Assembly (NCBI GenBank): GCA_023665085.1
Contig: JAMPEQ010000001.1
Coordinates: 186,001 to 250,000, forward strand
Direction: 5' to 3'
DNA length: 64,000 nucleotides
Source: Bacteroides sp.
GTDB taxonomy: Bacteria > Bacillota > Clostridia > Oscillospirales > Acutalibacteraceae
Positions within the stretch are counted from its first letter, which is position 1. Each line of letters starts with the position of its first letter. The notes beneath the pieces are model-generated. The model searched no databases. It was not told the DNA's origin and saw nothing but the letters and a program-made list of their open reading frames with translations. The position numbers and the translations under genes are program-made. This document shows positions 46,342 through 55,168 of the stretch, in pieces.

Positions 46342-47068
46342 TATTGTTTACCTCTATCAGCTTTGCCACTACAACAAATCTGCCGTTGTTCTGTGAATAC
46401 TCACAAGTAGAAAGTGTTATCAACTTATCGCCGTACTCAGCAGTAACGCCCGTGTCATAAAAAGAAAGTGCCTTGCATTTTTCAATGTAGGCACTAAAAT
46501 CTTCTTTTGTATTTGCATTGACAAAGTTATAGTAATCAAAGCCGTTGCTTGTATAAGCAACCGTCTTAAAGGCACAGATAACCTCATAAGTTCGCCGATC
46601 CGATAAGGTATCAAGATTGATGAATTTGTGAGAGTTATAAAAGTTCTTGTTTGAATATTTCGTCAGTTCATTGAACATAGATTTGTTTTTCATATTATGT
46701 GCATAGACGATAATATTGTCCGATGATAACGAGCAGTTCTCCTGAATGTACGGAACACCAAAACGAGAATATTCTTTGTTAAAATTGTGATTGAGATAAA
46801 AGTTAGGATTGTCCTTTGACTGCATAACAGGATAATCAATGACAGTATCATCAATATTTATCCAACCGACAAAATCTTTATTCTGTGCATACAAATCAGC
46901 ATACTTGTTATCAGAGCATTGCTCGCTGTCCTCGACGGCCTGCGCAATGCTCTCAAATTTATCCATTTGCTCTATATCCTGCATACTTTGCGTTACAAGA
47001 AAATAGGTGCTGACTGCGAAAATCGCAGCCAACACCAAAATCATAACAATACATATTTTGTTTTTCAT
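46331..47068 (-). CDS. srtB: Class B sortase
   Basis: A membrane-anchored transpeptidase of 245 residues with an N-terminal membrane helix (IVMILVLAAIFAVSTYFLV). The catalytic triad is visible: His in VYAHNMKNKSMF, Cys in LSTCEYS, Arg in NNGRFVVVAKL. ATG at 47068 follows GGAGG. In Tn1549-like elements such sortases probably attach element-encoded surface proteins; no NPQTN- or LPxTG-tailed partner is visible in this window. Confidence 0.93.
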   Translation of the reverse strand: MKNKICIVMILVLAAIFAVSTYFLVTQSMQDIEQMDKFESIAQAVEDSEQCSDNKYADLYAQNKDFVGWINIDDTVIDYPVMQSKDNPNFYLNHNFNKEYSRFGVPYIQENCSLSSDNIIVYAHNMKNKSMFNELTKYSNKNFYNSHKFINLDTLSDRRTYEVICAFKTVAYTSNGFDYYNFVNANTKEDFSAYIEKCKALSFYDTGVTAEYGDKLITLSTCEYSQNNGRFVVVAKLIEVNNNET

Positions 47069-47139
47069 TTCTTCCTCCATAAAATAAAGTGCCTGTAAAG
47101 ATACAAGCACTTCAAATGTCTTTTTTAATCGTTGTTGTG

Positions 47140-47185
47140 TTTAGGGAACAAATCAGAATAATTTTTGCTTTGCTTGTTCCCTAAA
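47140..47185. repeat. Inverted repeat directly after fic, sharing its arms with the fic promoter repeat
   Basis: TTTAGGGAACAA (47140-47151) pairs perfectly with TTGTTCCCTAAA (47174-47185), ending at the fic stop codon. The same TAGGGAACA arm occurs in the palindrome of the fic promoter (48137-48177), so the gene is bracketed by related inverted repeats. On the minus strand it may act as a weak terminator. Confidence 0.7.
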
Positions 47186-48124
47186 TCAAAATGTTTTCCA
47201 GCATTTTGTTTTTATAAACTCTGCAATTTCGCCATTATCCTTATCTTCATAATATGATACAAGCAGTTTCTTGAATTCAGGTACAAATTCTTCTGATATA
47301 GCAATAAATCCCTGTCCCATTGATATTAAATAGTGGTTAGCAAATATAACTGAAGCCCTTTTGTTCCCATCGTTGAAAATCTGTGTTTTCATACAATAAA
47401 GGCAAAGCTGAATAGCGTTATATATATACTCATTTTTACTGTTAACAATTTTATCAATATCATCTTTGACCTTAAGTTCATTTGGCAATGGTGGAATATA
47501 ACTTGTTCCTCCTATCGTAACAGGAACTCCTCTTATTCTGCCTCCGTCACTGTAAAATCCCTCATTGACGAGTTTAGCAATGTGGCACAAAATATAATAA
47601 TTACTCTCACATTGTATAACATCATTATCAAGAATAAATTCCCAAGCGTGTTTAAGATTTAGAATTTTTTGAACATCGGTTGCGGTAACACCATTAATTT
47701 TACCATTATCAATAATATCTTCAGTTTGTGGAAATGTTGTTGCAACACCCTCTAAAACTGCCTGAGAATATATATTTGATTTCATATTCGCTCTTGCAAA
47801 TTCTAAATTCAAAACAATTTTTTCAGGCAATTCACCGGAAGAAAATCCTAATTCTGCAAGCCTTTTATCAATTTTTCGTATGCTTTTATTAAGTTCTCGC
47901 CTTTCACGATTATTTCTTAATAAAAGTTGGTATAAATCATCAGAATATGCATCAACATAAGTAGATGTTACTCGGCTGCCTATTCTTTTTCTAATATAAA
48001 GATATTTTTTATCATTGATATTTTTTATTTCAGGAGTACCATCATAAGCAAGCAGATTAATTCTTGCCTGAAAATCAGCTTTCTGATTTAAAAGTTCCTG
48101 TATTTCATTAAAATTATTATCCAT
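47186..48124 (-). CDS. Fic-family protein with altered catalytic motif
   Basis: Fic enzymes usually transfer AMP to proteins. The 312-residue protein has a helical N-terminal part (1-110), an inhibitory-helix-like segment YSQAVLEGV near 130 and a Fic core. The Fic motif reads TQIFNDGNKRAS: Phe, Asp, Gly, Asn and Arg are kept, but the catalytic His (HxFx(D/E)GNxR) is Gln. It may therefore be inactive, altered in chemistry or regulatory. It lies between virB4 and sortase genes as an inserted monocistron with its own promoter; AAGGAGG precedes the start. Confidence 0.88.
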   Translation of the reverse strand: MDNNFNEIQELLNQKADFQARINLLAYDGTPEIKNINDKKYLYIRKRIGSRVTSTYVDAYSDDLYQLLLRNNRERRELNKSIRKIDKRLAELGFSSGELPEKIVLNLEFARANMKSNIYSQAVLEGVATTFPQTEDIIDNGKINGVTATDVQKILNLKHAWEFILDNDVIQCESNYYILCHIAKLVNEGFYSDGGRIRGVPVTIGGTSYIPPLPNELKVKDDIDKIVNSKNEYIYNAIQLCLYCMKTQIFNDGNKRASVIFANHYLISMGQGFIAISEEFVPEFKKLLVSYYEDKDNGEIAEFIKTKCWKTF

Positions 48125-48136
48125 AGTGCCTCCTTA

Positions 48137-48199
48137 TAGGGAACATTTGTAATTTAATTATACAATTATGTTCCCTAAATTGCAACCAATAAATATTAT
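48137..48199 (-). promoter_or_regulatory. fic promoter with embedded palindromic operator
   Basis: On the minus strand, -35 TTGCAA, a 17-nt spacer and -10 TATAAT (about 48156-48184). The palindrome TAGGGAACAT (48137-48146) and ATGTTCCCTA (48068+100 to 48177) flanks the -10, with one arm inside the spacer, a classic repressor arrangement. The start codon follows after AAGGAGG. Nothing else is seen up to virB4 (48245). Confidence 0.7.
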
Positions 48200-48245
48200 T
48201 ACCTGAAAAAATTAAGTTATTCTGATTTTTGCATAATCAAGTCCG

Positions 48246-50585
48246 TTATGACATTTGGTGCAGTTCACTTAATTTCGTAGTCATCAACTTATAAAGTTCA
48301 GTGTCTTTAGGGAATTTGTTTACATAAGGCACAAGGCTTGAGCCTATCTTCATAAGTCCGTGACCTGCGTCAACATTTGTAAAGAATTCTGTTTGATTAT
48401 CAGAAATATCAAGCAGTTGTGCAAGTTTTGCCTTATCCTGTCCTTTTTGATTAAGCATAACAACAAATTCCGAATTGGATACCATTGTGCTTGCAGTATG
48501 GCTCTGAAGCATATCACCGACATTCTGTGTAATGCCTGTTGCAAAAGCTCCATACTTTCGCACTCGTTTCCATACTCGGTATAAGAAATCGGCAGAATAT
48601 TTCTGTGCAAGAAGGATATATATTTCGTCAATAAAAATATATGTTGTTCTGCCTTTTCGCCTGTTTGATGTAATTCTGTTCAGAATATTATCAAGTACAA
48701 CAAGCATACCAACAGGCAAAAGCTGACTGCCTAAATCGTGAATATCAAAGCAGATAAGTCTGTTGTTTGTGTCAACATTGGTAGGCTGTGCAAAGGTATC
48801 AAGTGAGCCGTTCGTGAAAAGCTCAATCGCAAGTGCAATTTCCTGTGCCTCAATCTCACTTTGCTTTAACAACTCCTCTCTGAAATCCTGCAAGGTAGGG
48901 GGTGCAATCTTGTAGCCACTTTTGATATATTCGTCATAGACATTACGGCAGCAACGGTCAATGATTGATTTGTCTTTCGCATCGACAGTTTCACCGATAA
49001 GCTGTTCACATAGTGACATAATAAATTCTGCTTTTGTTGCAATCGGGTTCTTGTCATCCTCATAGTTTGCGTTCATATCCATAGCGTTGATATGATTTTC
49101 AGAGTTTGCAGAAATGTTGATAACCTCACCACCGAGCGTGGTAACAAGTGGGTTGTACTCTCGTTCAGGATCAATGATTAAAATATCTGCATTTTCATCA
49201 GACAGGAATATTGAGGTAATATCCTCTTTTACAAAGAAAGATTTACCCCCACCTGATACACCAAGCACAATGCAGTTACCATTGAGCAGCTTGTTACGAT
49301 TTATGAAAATCATATTGTTGCTGATAGCGTTCTGTCCGTAATAAGTGCCGTGCTTGTGTTGCATTTCCTGTGCGTTAAATGGCATAAAGGCTGCAAGGGA
49401 TTCAGTGGTAAGTGTTCTGAAACAATTTATCTTTCTTGTTCCGAATGGTAATACTGTATTCAGTCCGTCAAGCTGCTGATAACGAAGTGTAGCAAACTGA
49501 TTTGTACTGCTGTCTGCAACCTTTGCAAATATAGTTTCGGTTACATTATCAAGTTCCTGCTTTGTATCAGCAGTAATAACCATTGTGATTAAGGTTTCAT
49601 ATATCCTTTGGTCACGGTTACGCATATCATTCTTGATTTCAAGAATTTCACCCTCACGCTGTTCAAGGTCATAATTTGTAGCACCGTAGTTATTGTTCTG
49701 TATTTGCTTTCGATTGAAATTTGCCTTATCGGTCTGAATGCCGAGCAGTACCTTGTCAACCTCTTTCGTAGCCTCGCCTGTAGGTATCGGAATGAAATCA
49801 ACGGACAACATAAGGTTTCTGTTGATAGAGGTTAAGTCAGATACAGTATTGTCATCAACAAATGTGCCGTAGTTTCGCAGGAATATTGTTCTGCAATACA
49901 CATCATTGATTTTCATACAGTCACTTTCAAAGTCCATTGAATCAGGGCAGATGTAATCACGAATATCACAGCCGTTATTCATAAGCTGCTCAAAATCGAG
50001 ATTGTAGTTCTGCTCATTACCGACACGATAAAAATTGTGGAATATACGCAGCTTATCATCAGCAGTTAACGGCTCACATTTACTGCCTATTTTTGAAAGC
50101 CTTGCATTAAGGTCATTTCCGATACGATTGAAAAAGGCTCTTACATCATCAATACTTTTCTTGCTGACTGTAACAGTGAAATACTTATCCTGAACAATAC
50201 AGTTTGATGAATTAGCTTTATCAAGCAGCATTTCGTTATATTCCTTTCGATAATCATCAAGACCGTCATACTTGAACGGGATAAGGATTGACTTTTCAAA
50301 TTCTGCTCTGTCAAGTTTATGATTATTGATTGTCAGCTTAATTGTGACACCTGCACCAAAGGAATTGATAACCGACCAATAGCCCTGCATAAGCTCCTTC
50401 TTTTCCTCATCACTTGCGATGTGGTAGTTAATATCAGAAAACTTGAATGTTTTTGAGTAATTGTTATTGCTCAAAAGAAAAATGCCGTCTTTGTAGACGG
50501 CTTTGATAGGGATAATGTCCTGAACAGATTTAGGAATCGTAAATCGTTCCTGTTCTTTTTTTATCATTGCTTTAAGCGTTTTCAT
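48246..50585 (-). CDS. VirB4/TraE-type conjugation ATPase
   Basis: Powers assembly of and DNA transfer through the type IV secretion channel. 779 residues; Walker A VLGVSGGGKSFFVKEDI near residue 440, Walker B around TYIFIDEIYILL, and a C-terminal GFATGITQNVGD-like AFATGITQNVGDML motif. It overlaps the upstream prgI gene by 14 bp. Confidence 0.95.
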   Translation of the reverse strand: MKTLKAMIKKEQERFTIPKSVQDIIPIKAVYKDGIFLLSNNNYSKTFKFSDINYHIASDEEKKELMQGYWSVINSFGAGVTIKLTINNHKLDRAEFEKSILIPFKYDGLDDYRKEYNEMLLDKANSSNCIVQDKYFTVTVSKKSIDDVRAFFNRIGNDLNARLSKIGSKCEPLTADDKLRIFHNFYRVGNEQNYNLDFEQLMNNGCDIRDYICPDSMDFESDCMKINDVYCRTIFLRNYGTFVDDNTVSDLTSINRNLMLSVDFIPIPTGEATKEVDKVLLGIQTDKANFNRKQIQNNNYGATNYDLEQREGEILEIKNDMRNRDQRIYETLITMVITADTKQELDNVTETIFAKVADSSTNQFATLRYQQLDGLNTVLPFGTRKINCFRTLTTESLAAFMPFNAQEMQHKHGTYYGQNAISNNMIFINRNKLLNGNCIVLGVSGGGKSFFVKEDITSIFLSDENADILIIDPEREYNPLVTTLGGEVINISANSENHINAMDMNANYEDDKNPIATKAEFIMSLCEQLIGETVDAKDKSIIDRCCRNVYDEYIKSGYKIAPPTLQDFREELLKQSEIEAQEIALAIELFTNGSLDTFAQPTNVDTNNRLICFDIHDLGSQLLPVGMLVVLDNILNRITSNRRKGRTTYIFIDEIYILLAQKYSADFLYRVWKRVRKYGAFATGITQNVGDMLQSHTASTMVSNSEFVVMLNQKGQDKAKLAQLLDISDNQTEFFTNVDAGHGLMKIGSSLVPYVNKFPKDTELYKLMTTKLSELHQMS

Positions 50586-50931
50586 TTGCCTTAAAAATCT
50601 CCTTTTCTTTCTGTTTGATTAGTTCCTTGCTTTGCTTGCATAAATCGCTTTCTGCCTTAAATATGAGCCTTTTCGGTGTTAAAAATTCTGATTTGATAAA
50701 TGCCCATACAAACTGCTCGGCAGTCATTCCGTTATATGTTACAAAACCGAGTGCAGCAAGGATAATGCACAGCCACGATAATGTTTCCAAGCTCAAATAT
50801 GGCTTGAGCAGAAAATATGAGCCGACTGCCATAACAACTGCAAGGGCAGAAAAAATGAGCTGACGCATATTCAGCCCAAAATATATTTTTTCGCTGTAAT
50901 CACGAAATTCTTTATTGATTTGAATATCCAA
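50572..50931 (-). CDS. prgI: PrgI-family conjugation membrane protein (VirB3-like)
   Basis: A 119-residue inner-membrane protein with two helices (LIFSALAVVMAVGSYFLL; LSWLCIILAALGFVTY) and the motif NKEFRDYSEKIYFGLNMRQ, typical of PrgI. TTG start with AAGGAGG 7 nt upstream. It lies between trbL-like and virB4 genes in conserved order. Confidence 0.92.
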   Translation of the reverse strand: MDIQINKEFRDYSEKIYFGLNMRQLIFSALAVVMAVGSYFLLKPYLSLETLSWLCIILAALGFVTYNGMTAEQFVWAFIKSEFLTPKRLIFKAESDLCKQSKELIKQKEKEIFKANENA

Positions 50932-50943
50932 AATTATACCTCC

Positions 50944-51780
50944 TTAAATACCCATCATTTCGTGAACAGTTCTGTCTGCCATCTTTACTGTTCCGACAAG
51001 AATTAGCATATTGAATACAAGCTCGCCGATATATTTCCATACCATTGTTACGGCAGCTGCACTTGTATCAACCTGTGGTGGTGATGAAGCGTAGAGAGAA
51101 AAAATTATACAAGCAAGTATGATTACTGCACCCTCAAGCAACACACCACAATATGCTTTAATAAATGACCTTCCTACATTCTGCGTAGGCTCACCTGCAA
51201 AGGTCGATAACGGTATCGGTGCAAGTGCTGTGAACATATATAACTTAAAGAATCTGCCATACACGGTTAATATCAATACAAATGATAAAACCGTTACGAA
51301 CAGACTGCCTATCAAGGTGACTGCCCATAACGGAATACTCTCAAAAAATCCACAGTTTTCAATAGCCGTTACCATTTCATCAGGTAAGGTTGTTTTACTG
51401 CTTGCTCCAAGTCCTGCACTATCCATAATTGTTGAAATAATACCCTGCACAATTTCAAACAGGGCAAGCATTAACTCCATACCATAGGTTACCAATGCTT
51501 TTGCAAGAGCAAAACGCACAAACAGTTTCAAAGCGTGTTCAGGCTTTTTAACCTCGACAAATGACGAACAAGTCTTTACCATTCCTATTACAAAGAATAG
51601 GACAAGAAGGGCAAGACCAATGGCTTGAACAGCGCCATTGATATTGACGATTACATTCCATATTCCGCCACCCTTAAAGTCCTGTGGTGATTGTGTCAGT
51701 AAAGTCCATATCTCTGACAACTTTTCATTCCAAGTGTCAAGTGCATTTTCAAGGTGTTGTACTACCCAATTATCTGACAT
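50944..51780 (-). CDS. TrbL/VirB6-like conjugation channel protein
   Basis: A 278-residue polytopic membrane protein with about six helices (VNINGAVQAIGLALLVLFFVIG, in part; FVTVLSFVLILTVYG; VIILACIIFSLYA). The TAFAGEP-like segment PLSTFAGEPTQNVGRSFIKAY is a conserved feature of the family in Tn1549-type elements. AAAGGAG precedes the ATG. Normally its gene directly follows maff2; here about 3 kb of cargo separate them. Confidence 0.88.
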   Translation of the reverse strand: MSDNWVVQHLENALDTWNEKLSEIWTLLTQSPQDFKGGGIWNVIVNINGAVQAIGLALLVLFFVIGMVKTCSSFVEVKKPEHALKLFVRFALAKALVTYGMELMLALFEIVQGIISTIMDSAGLGASSKTTLPDEMVTAIENCGFFESIPLWAVTLIGSLFVTVLSFVLILTVYGRFFKLYMFTALAPIPLSTFAGEPTQNVGRSFIKAYCGVLLEGAVIILACIIFSLYASSPPQVDTSAAAVTMVWKYIGELVFNMLILVGTVKMADRTVHEMMGI

Positions 51781-51819
51781 TTATTAACTCCTTTCGTAAA
51801 TATTTTAGTATATATTAAA

Positions 51820-51853
51820 AGTCCCAAACGGTGTCGACTTGCCGTTTGGGACT
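51820..51853 (-). terminator. Strong terminator at the end of the uS9 cargo block
   Basis: AGTCCCAAACGG pairs perfectly with CCGTTTGGGACT around a 10-nt loop, and on the minus strand TTTTAATATATA follows. It ends the uS9-fusion transcript 45 nt downstream of its stop and should also reduce read-through into the trbL-like gene. Confidence 0.85.
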
Positions 51854-51897
51854 ATGTATTCTACTAGAATTAAAAAATGTCATACTTTCACTGAACT

Positions 51898-52662
51898 TTA
51901 CCTTTTGGAGTGTTGTGGGGCTTTTCTAGCAGCCTTTAATCCATATTTTTTTCGCTCTTTTATTCTAGAATCTCTTGTTAGATATCCAGCACTTTTAAAT
52001 TCTGCCCTCAAAGCATTATTATATATCAATAATGCTTTAGATATACCAAGTCTAACAGCACTTGCTTGTCCCGCAACTCCACCACCTTTTACATTACAAA
52101 TTATATCGAAATTATTAACATTATTTGATAAAACTAAAGGTTGTTTCACTAGACATTTTAATGAATCCATCGCAAAATAATCATCTATATTTCTGTTATT
52201 AATAATTATTTTACCAGTACCATAGTAAATACGCACTCGGGCAACGGCTTTTTTTCTACGTCCAGTACCATAATAAAATAATGTAGAATTATACGGTAGT
52301 GTCTTGTTTACTTCACTATAAAAATTTTTGATTTCGCTTTTTAAAAAACTATTAGGTATTTTATATGATTTGAAAAAACAACATATTTTATCAGAAGTAC
52401 CAAAAATCATATCATTTTCTTTTGGTTGGAATGCATAAATTGGTTTGGAGCCCAAAGAAATTTGTATTACAGAATTTTCAATATTGTTCAAAGGAATAAT
52501 TTTGTCATTAATATCGTCCAAAATTTCAGTAAATTCATAAATTTCATCATTATCACCATTTTGGAAATAAAAAGTATTATTATATTCAAATACAGGATAT
52601 GTAAAATCAGGAATTATATTAAACACATTTAAAAAACCGATTAGTTTGTATTCTTTTTTCAT
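51898..52662 (-). CDS. Ribosomal protein uS9 fused to an unknown N-terminal domain
   Basis: 254 residues. Residues about 129-254 are a full-length bacterial uS9: YYGTGRRKKAVARVRI, VKGGGVAGQASAVRLGISKALL, TRDSRIKERKKYGLKAARKA and the terminal SKR, which in the ribosome reaches the P-site tRNA anticodon (known for bacterial uS9). Residues 1-128 are an unrecognised aromatic- and Asn-rich domain (YPVFEYNNTFYFQNGDNDEI). It is not the housekeeping rpsI, which follows rplM and has no such extension. The start overlaps the stop of the 255-aa gene by 4 bp (ATGA), so both are translated together. It could sit on ribosomes with its extra domain outside, or act as a decoy (inference). Confidence 0.93.
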   Translation of the reverse strand: MKKEYKLIGFLNVFNIIPDFTYPVFEYNNTFYFQNGDNDEIYEFTEILDDINDKIIPLNNIENSVIQISLGSKPIYAFQPKENDMIFGTSDKICCFFKSYKIPNSFLKSEIKNFYSEVNKTLPYNSTLFYYGTGRRKKAVARVRIYYGTGKIIINNRNIDDYFAMDSLKCLVKQPLVLSNNVNNFDIICNVKGGGVAGQASAVRLGISKALLIYNNALRAEFKSAGYLTRDSRIKERKKYGLKAARKAPQHSKR

Positions 52663-53423
52663 TTAATATATCCCTCCTCTTTAAAATATTCTATAACTTT
52701 CTGAAATATAACTTCATTATACCTATTAGGTGGACAGAGTCTTCTTGTTTCATATGTTTTGCATTTAGCAACAGTATTTTTTAACCATTCATTTACTGTA
52801 TCATTTTTTAATAGACTATCTGGCAAAATAACACACTTAACAATATCACTCAAAACATATGATTCATCAGATATTATTTCTATAGTATTTGCTCTTTCAT
52901 CGTATTCTTCAACATTATCAGATTTTAATAAATCGAATAAAGATGTTAGCTCTGGTTTTTGATGAGGTGGCAATTTATCAAAAATTTCACCGAACATATA
53001 GTTTTTATTTGAGCCATAGACAACAGAAATATATTTCAGTATACCATTCTTATCATCAATAAGATAATGTTCAATTTGTGTTTTACGGTGTATATATCTC
53101 TCATAACGTTTGCTCATAAAAGCTCCAGAATCAAATGGAAAAATTTTTTTAGGCTTTATTTTTTCGACATCTATTATAAAACAAACAGGATTAAAAGAAG
53201 ATGATGCCGTATTGATCTTGATTTTTTCAGTTGGTGGATAAGATGGTTTTCCATAAAAAAAATATAAAAGGTTCTCATTGAATACTGGACATAATTGAGT
53301 TTTTAATTTATCATCACTTATAATTAAATAAGCTTCATATCCACCACAGGAGTGTATCAATGGTAATAATCTATCGTCTGTATATACAAAATTACGAGTA
53401 ATATAATCATATAATACACTCAT
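52659..53423 (-). CDS. Unrecognised 255-aa partner of the uS9 fusion
   Basis: I do not recognise the family. No signal peptide or membrane helix. Distinct segments: CGGYEAYLIISDD near the N-terminus, LLYFFYGKPSYPP near 60, VCFIIDVEKIKPKKIFPFDSGAF near 110 (cited as IFPFDSGAF), RYERYIHRKTQIEHYL, and a C-terminal helix. The pattern aromatic-YGxPxY followed by FPFDSGA looks like conserved motifs of an enzyme, but no mechanism can be named. ATG at 53423 is preferred (AGGGGG 8 nt upstream) over a GTG at 53432. It is the first gene of the two-gene cargo operon. Confidence 0.8.
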   Translation of the reverse strand: MSVLYDYITRNFVYTDDRLLPLIHSCGGYEAYLIISDDKLKTQLCPVFNENLLYFFYGKPSYPPTEKIKINTASSSFNPVCFIIDVEKIKPKKIFPFDSGAFMSKRYERYIHRKTQIEHYLIDDKNGILKYISVVYGSNKNYMFGEIFDKLPPHQKPELTSLFDLLKSDNVEEYDERANTIEIISDESYVLSDIVKCVILPDSLLKNDTVNEWLKNTVAKCKTYETRRLCPPNRYNEVIFQKVIEYFKEEGYIK

Positions 53424-53432
53424 ATTATCCAC

Positions 53433-53736
53433 CCCCTAGTAAATCAACATTGAATAATATCTAATATTGAAATGATTTTCAAGCAAATTCAAACAATTCC
53501 AATAGCAGAATTACTAATTAGATGAAATTGCTCTTTTCAGTAAATCCTATATCATATTAAATCAACAAATATAGCTTGTCAACAATCATCGTAAAAATCT
53601 ACATAATTAACAAAAATATACAAGCATTTTTGTTATATTTTACAAATTATAATTTTTATAATGTATTGACTTTTTAATATTAAAATATTATATTATAAAT
53701 AAATATAATACTAATCAGATTGGATAAAATAATTTT
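53433..53736. promoter_or_regulatory. Divergent promoter region of the uS9 cargo block
   Basis: About 300 nt of very A/T-rich DNA. Minus-strand promoter: TTGACA (53577-53582), 17-nt spacer, TAATAT (53554-53559), leaving a leader of about 125 nt. Plus-strand promoter: TTGACT (53666-53671), 17-nt spacer, TATATT (53689-53694), for the HTH gene. The two promoters point away from each other, so the HTH protein may control both (inference). No clear palindrome is obvious. Confidence 0.65.
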
Positions 53737-54747
53737 ATGAATGAGATGAACAAAAAATTTGTTACTTCCGAAGTATTTTACGAACGAATAATGAATATAA
53801 TGGAGTGCAAAGGAATAAGTATCGACGAACTTTATAATATAATAAATAACGAAGTTGGATATTGTATAAATAAAAATAACTTAAATATATATTTCCAAAG
53901 AGTACCTAGTGTTAATTTTTTAGTAGCATTAAGTAAGTCTTTAAATGTATCAACAGATTATTTATTAGGTCTAGAAGATTTTAATTACTATTCGTCTGGA
54001 TTTGATTATAACTATAATAATAAAAGATATAAAAAATATATAAATAATTATTATTTTTATTTCTTTCCAACAGTTTCAAATTCTCCAAAAAAAATAATGA
54101 AAGCAGAATTATCTATTGTATTCGATGTTGACTATTTTGTTACATTGAAAATAAAAACCGATGAAAATGATAATAAAGAATATTCTGGGAAATTACTTTT
54201 ATCTAAAGATTATCCTATTGGATATATCTCTTTAAAAGGTCAAAGAATTGGGGAAATAGTTCACTTATCATTTTTTGATCCAAGTATTAATGGAAATGCT
54301 GTTACCATAACTACCATTTTAGGTGCAATGATTTCAATATCAAGTGGAGATTCAAAACGAGCACCCGTAATGTCACGATTTTTCATCTCCAAAGAAGATG
54401 TCTCAGAATCTGATTATGACATAATCAAATCTCATCTTTATCTAAATAGCAAATTTATTAATATTAGTTCTGAATTAATTGAAGTATCATTGTCTACCAT
54501 TGATATTGACGATAGTCAAAAAACAAAAATATTATCAAGACTTACATCTGCTTTTGAAGAAAAAAAGTATTTTAAAATTGAAGAAAGCTATTTATTAAAC
54601 ACTTTAAAAAATGATTGCAATTTGTCATCGATTCAAGTCGAGCAAATCATTTCACAATTAAGATTAAATTCAGAAGTAGATGCCAATATAAAAATCAATA
54701 AATCTTTAGATAGTAGATTATTCAATTATTTATCTCATAAAAATTAA
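53737..54747 (+). CDS. HTH protein with a large C-terminal sensor-like domain
   Basis: 336 residues. The N-terminal 80 residues form an XRE-like helix-turn-helix (IMECKGISIDELYNIINNEV; VPSVNFLVALSKSLNVSTDYLLGLEDF is the helix-turn-helix end, cited by LNVSTDYLLGLEDF). The remaining 250 residues form an unrecognised, beta-rich then helical domain (ELSIVFDVDYFVTLKIK; MISISSGDSKRAPVMSRFFIS). Weak ribosome-binding site (GGAT). It is divergent from the uS9 operon and followed by its own terminator. A ligand- or peptide-sensing regulator of the block is the simplest reading. Confidence 0.8.
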   Translation: MNEMNKKFVTSEVFYERIMNIMECKGISIDELYNIINNEVGYCINKNNLNIYFQRVPSVNFLVALSKSLNVSTDYLLGLEDFNYYSSGFDYNYNNKRYKKYINNYYFYFFPTVSNSPKKIMKAELSIVFDVDYFVTLKIKTDENDNKEYSGKLLLSKDYPIGYISLKGQRIGEIVHLSFFDPSINGNAVTITTILGAMISISSGDSKRAPVMSRFFISKEDVSESDYDIIKSHLYLNSKFINISSELIEVSLSTIDIDDSQKTKILSRLTSAFEEKKYFKIEESYLLNTLKNDCNLSSIQVEQIISQLRLNSEVDANIKINKSLDSRLFNYLSHKN

Positions 54748-54795
54748 TATAAAAGATTTCTATTAAAATCATCATCAAACAAAGAAACTATGTAT

Positions 54796-54826
54796 AATCC
54801 AGAGGAGATTAACCTCTGGATTTTTA
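54796..54826 (+). terminator. Terminator of the HTH sensor gene
   Basis: AATCCAGAGG pairs with CCTCTGGATT around a 7-nt loop, then TTTAATTTT. It closes the cargo block on its right side. Confidence 0.85.
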
Positions 54827-54829
54827 ATT

Positions 54830-55168
54830 TTACCCAATAATCAAATCAAGGATTTCTTTTGCAAAGGTGATAACAATACCACCTGCAAGGGTGAGAAAGC
54901 CGTTGGCTCTCTGTGACGGATCGTGTGATTGGAATGATAATCCGACCTGCACAATACCCCAGCCGAGAATTATCATACCAACGGCACGGATAATACCGAA
55001 AATGAAGGTTGAAAGATTATTGATTACAGCGAGAGGATCACCTGCAGCATAAGCAGTTACCCCAAAGCAAAAGCAGAATACTACTGTTAAACATACAGCA
55101 AGTATTCTGCTTAATTTTTTACCCCTTTTGTTCTCCAAAGGTGATTTGTTTTTATTCAGTTTTGTCAT
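54830..55168 (-). CDS. Maff2-family conjugation membrane protein
   Basis: 112 residues, with a signal-like N-terminal helix ending VTAYAAG and two hydrophobic segments (FIFGIIRAVGMIILGWGI; GGIVITFAKEILDLII). It resembles VirB2-like small membrane proteins placed between the coupling protein and TrbL in Tn1549-like elements. Overlaps the coupling-protein gene by 4 bp. Confidence 0.88.
   Translation of the reverse strand: MTKLNKNKSPLENKRGKKLSRILAVCLTVVFCFCFGVTAYAAGDPLAVINNLSTFIFGIIRAVGMIILGWGIVQVGLSFQSHDPSQRANGFLTLAGGIVITFAKEILDLIIG

Noticed and set aside
51898-52280. The uS9 region as the organism's normal rpsI
   Set aside because: It lies inside a conjugation operon, has a long foreign N-terminal domain and no rplM upstream, so it is an additional copy.
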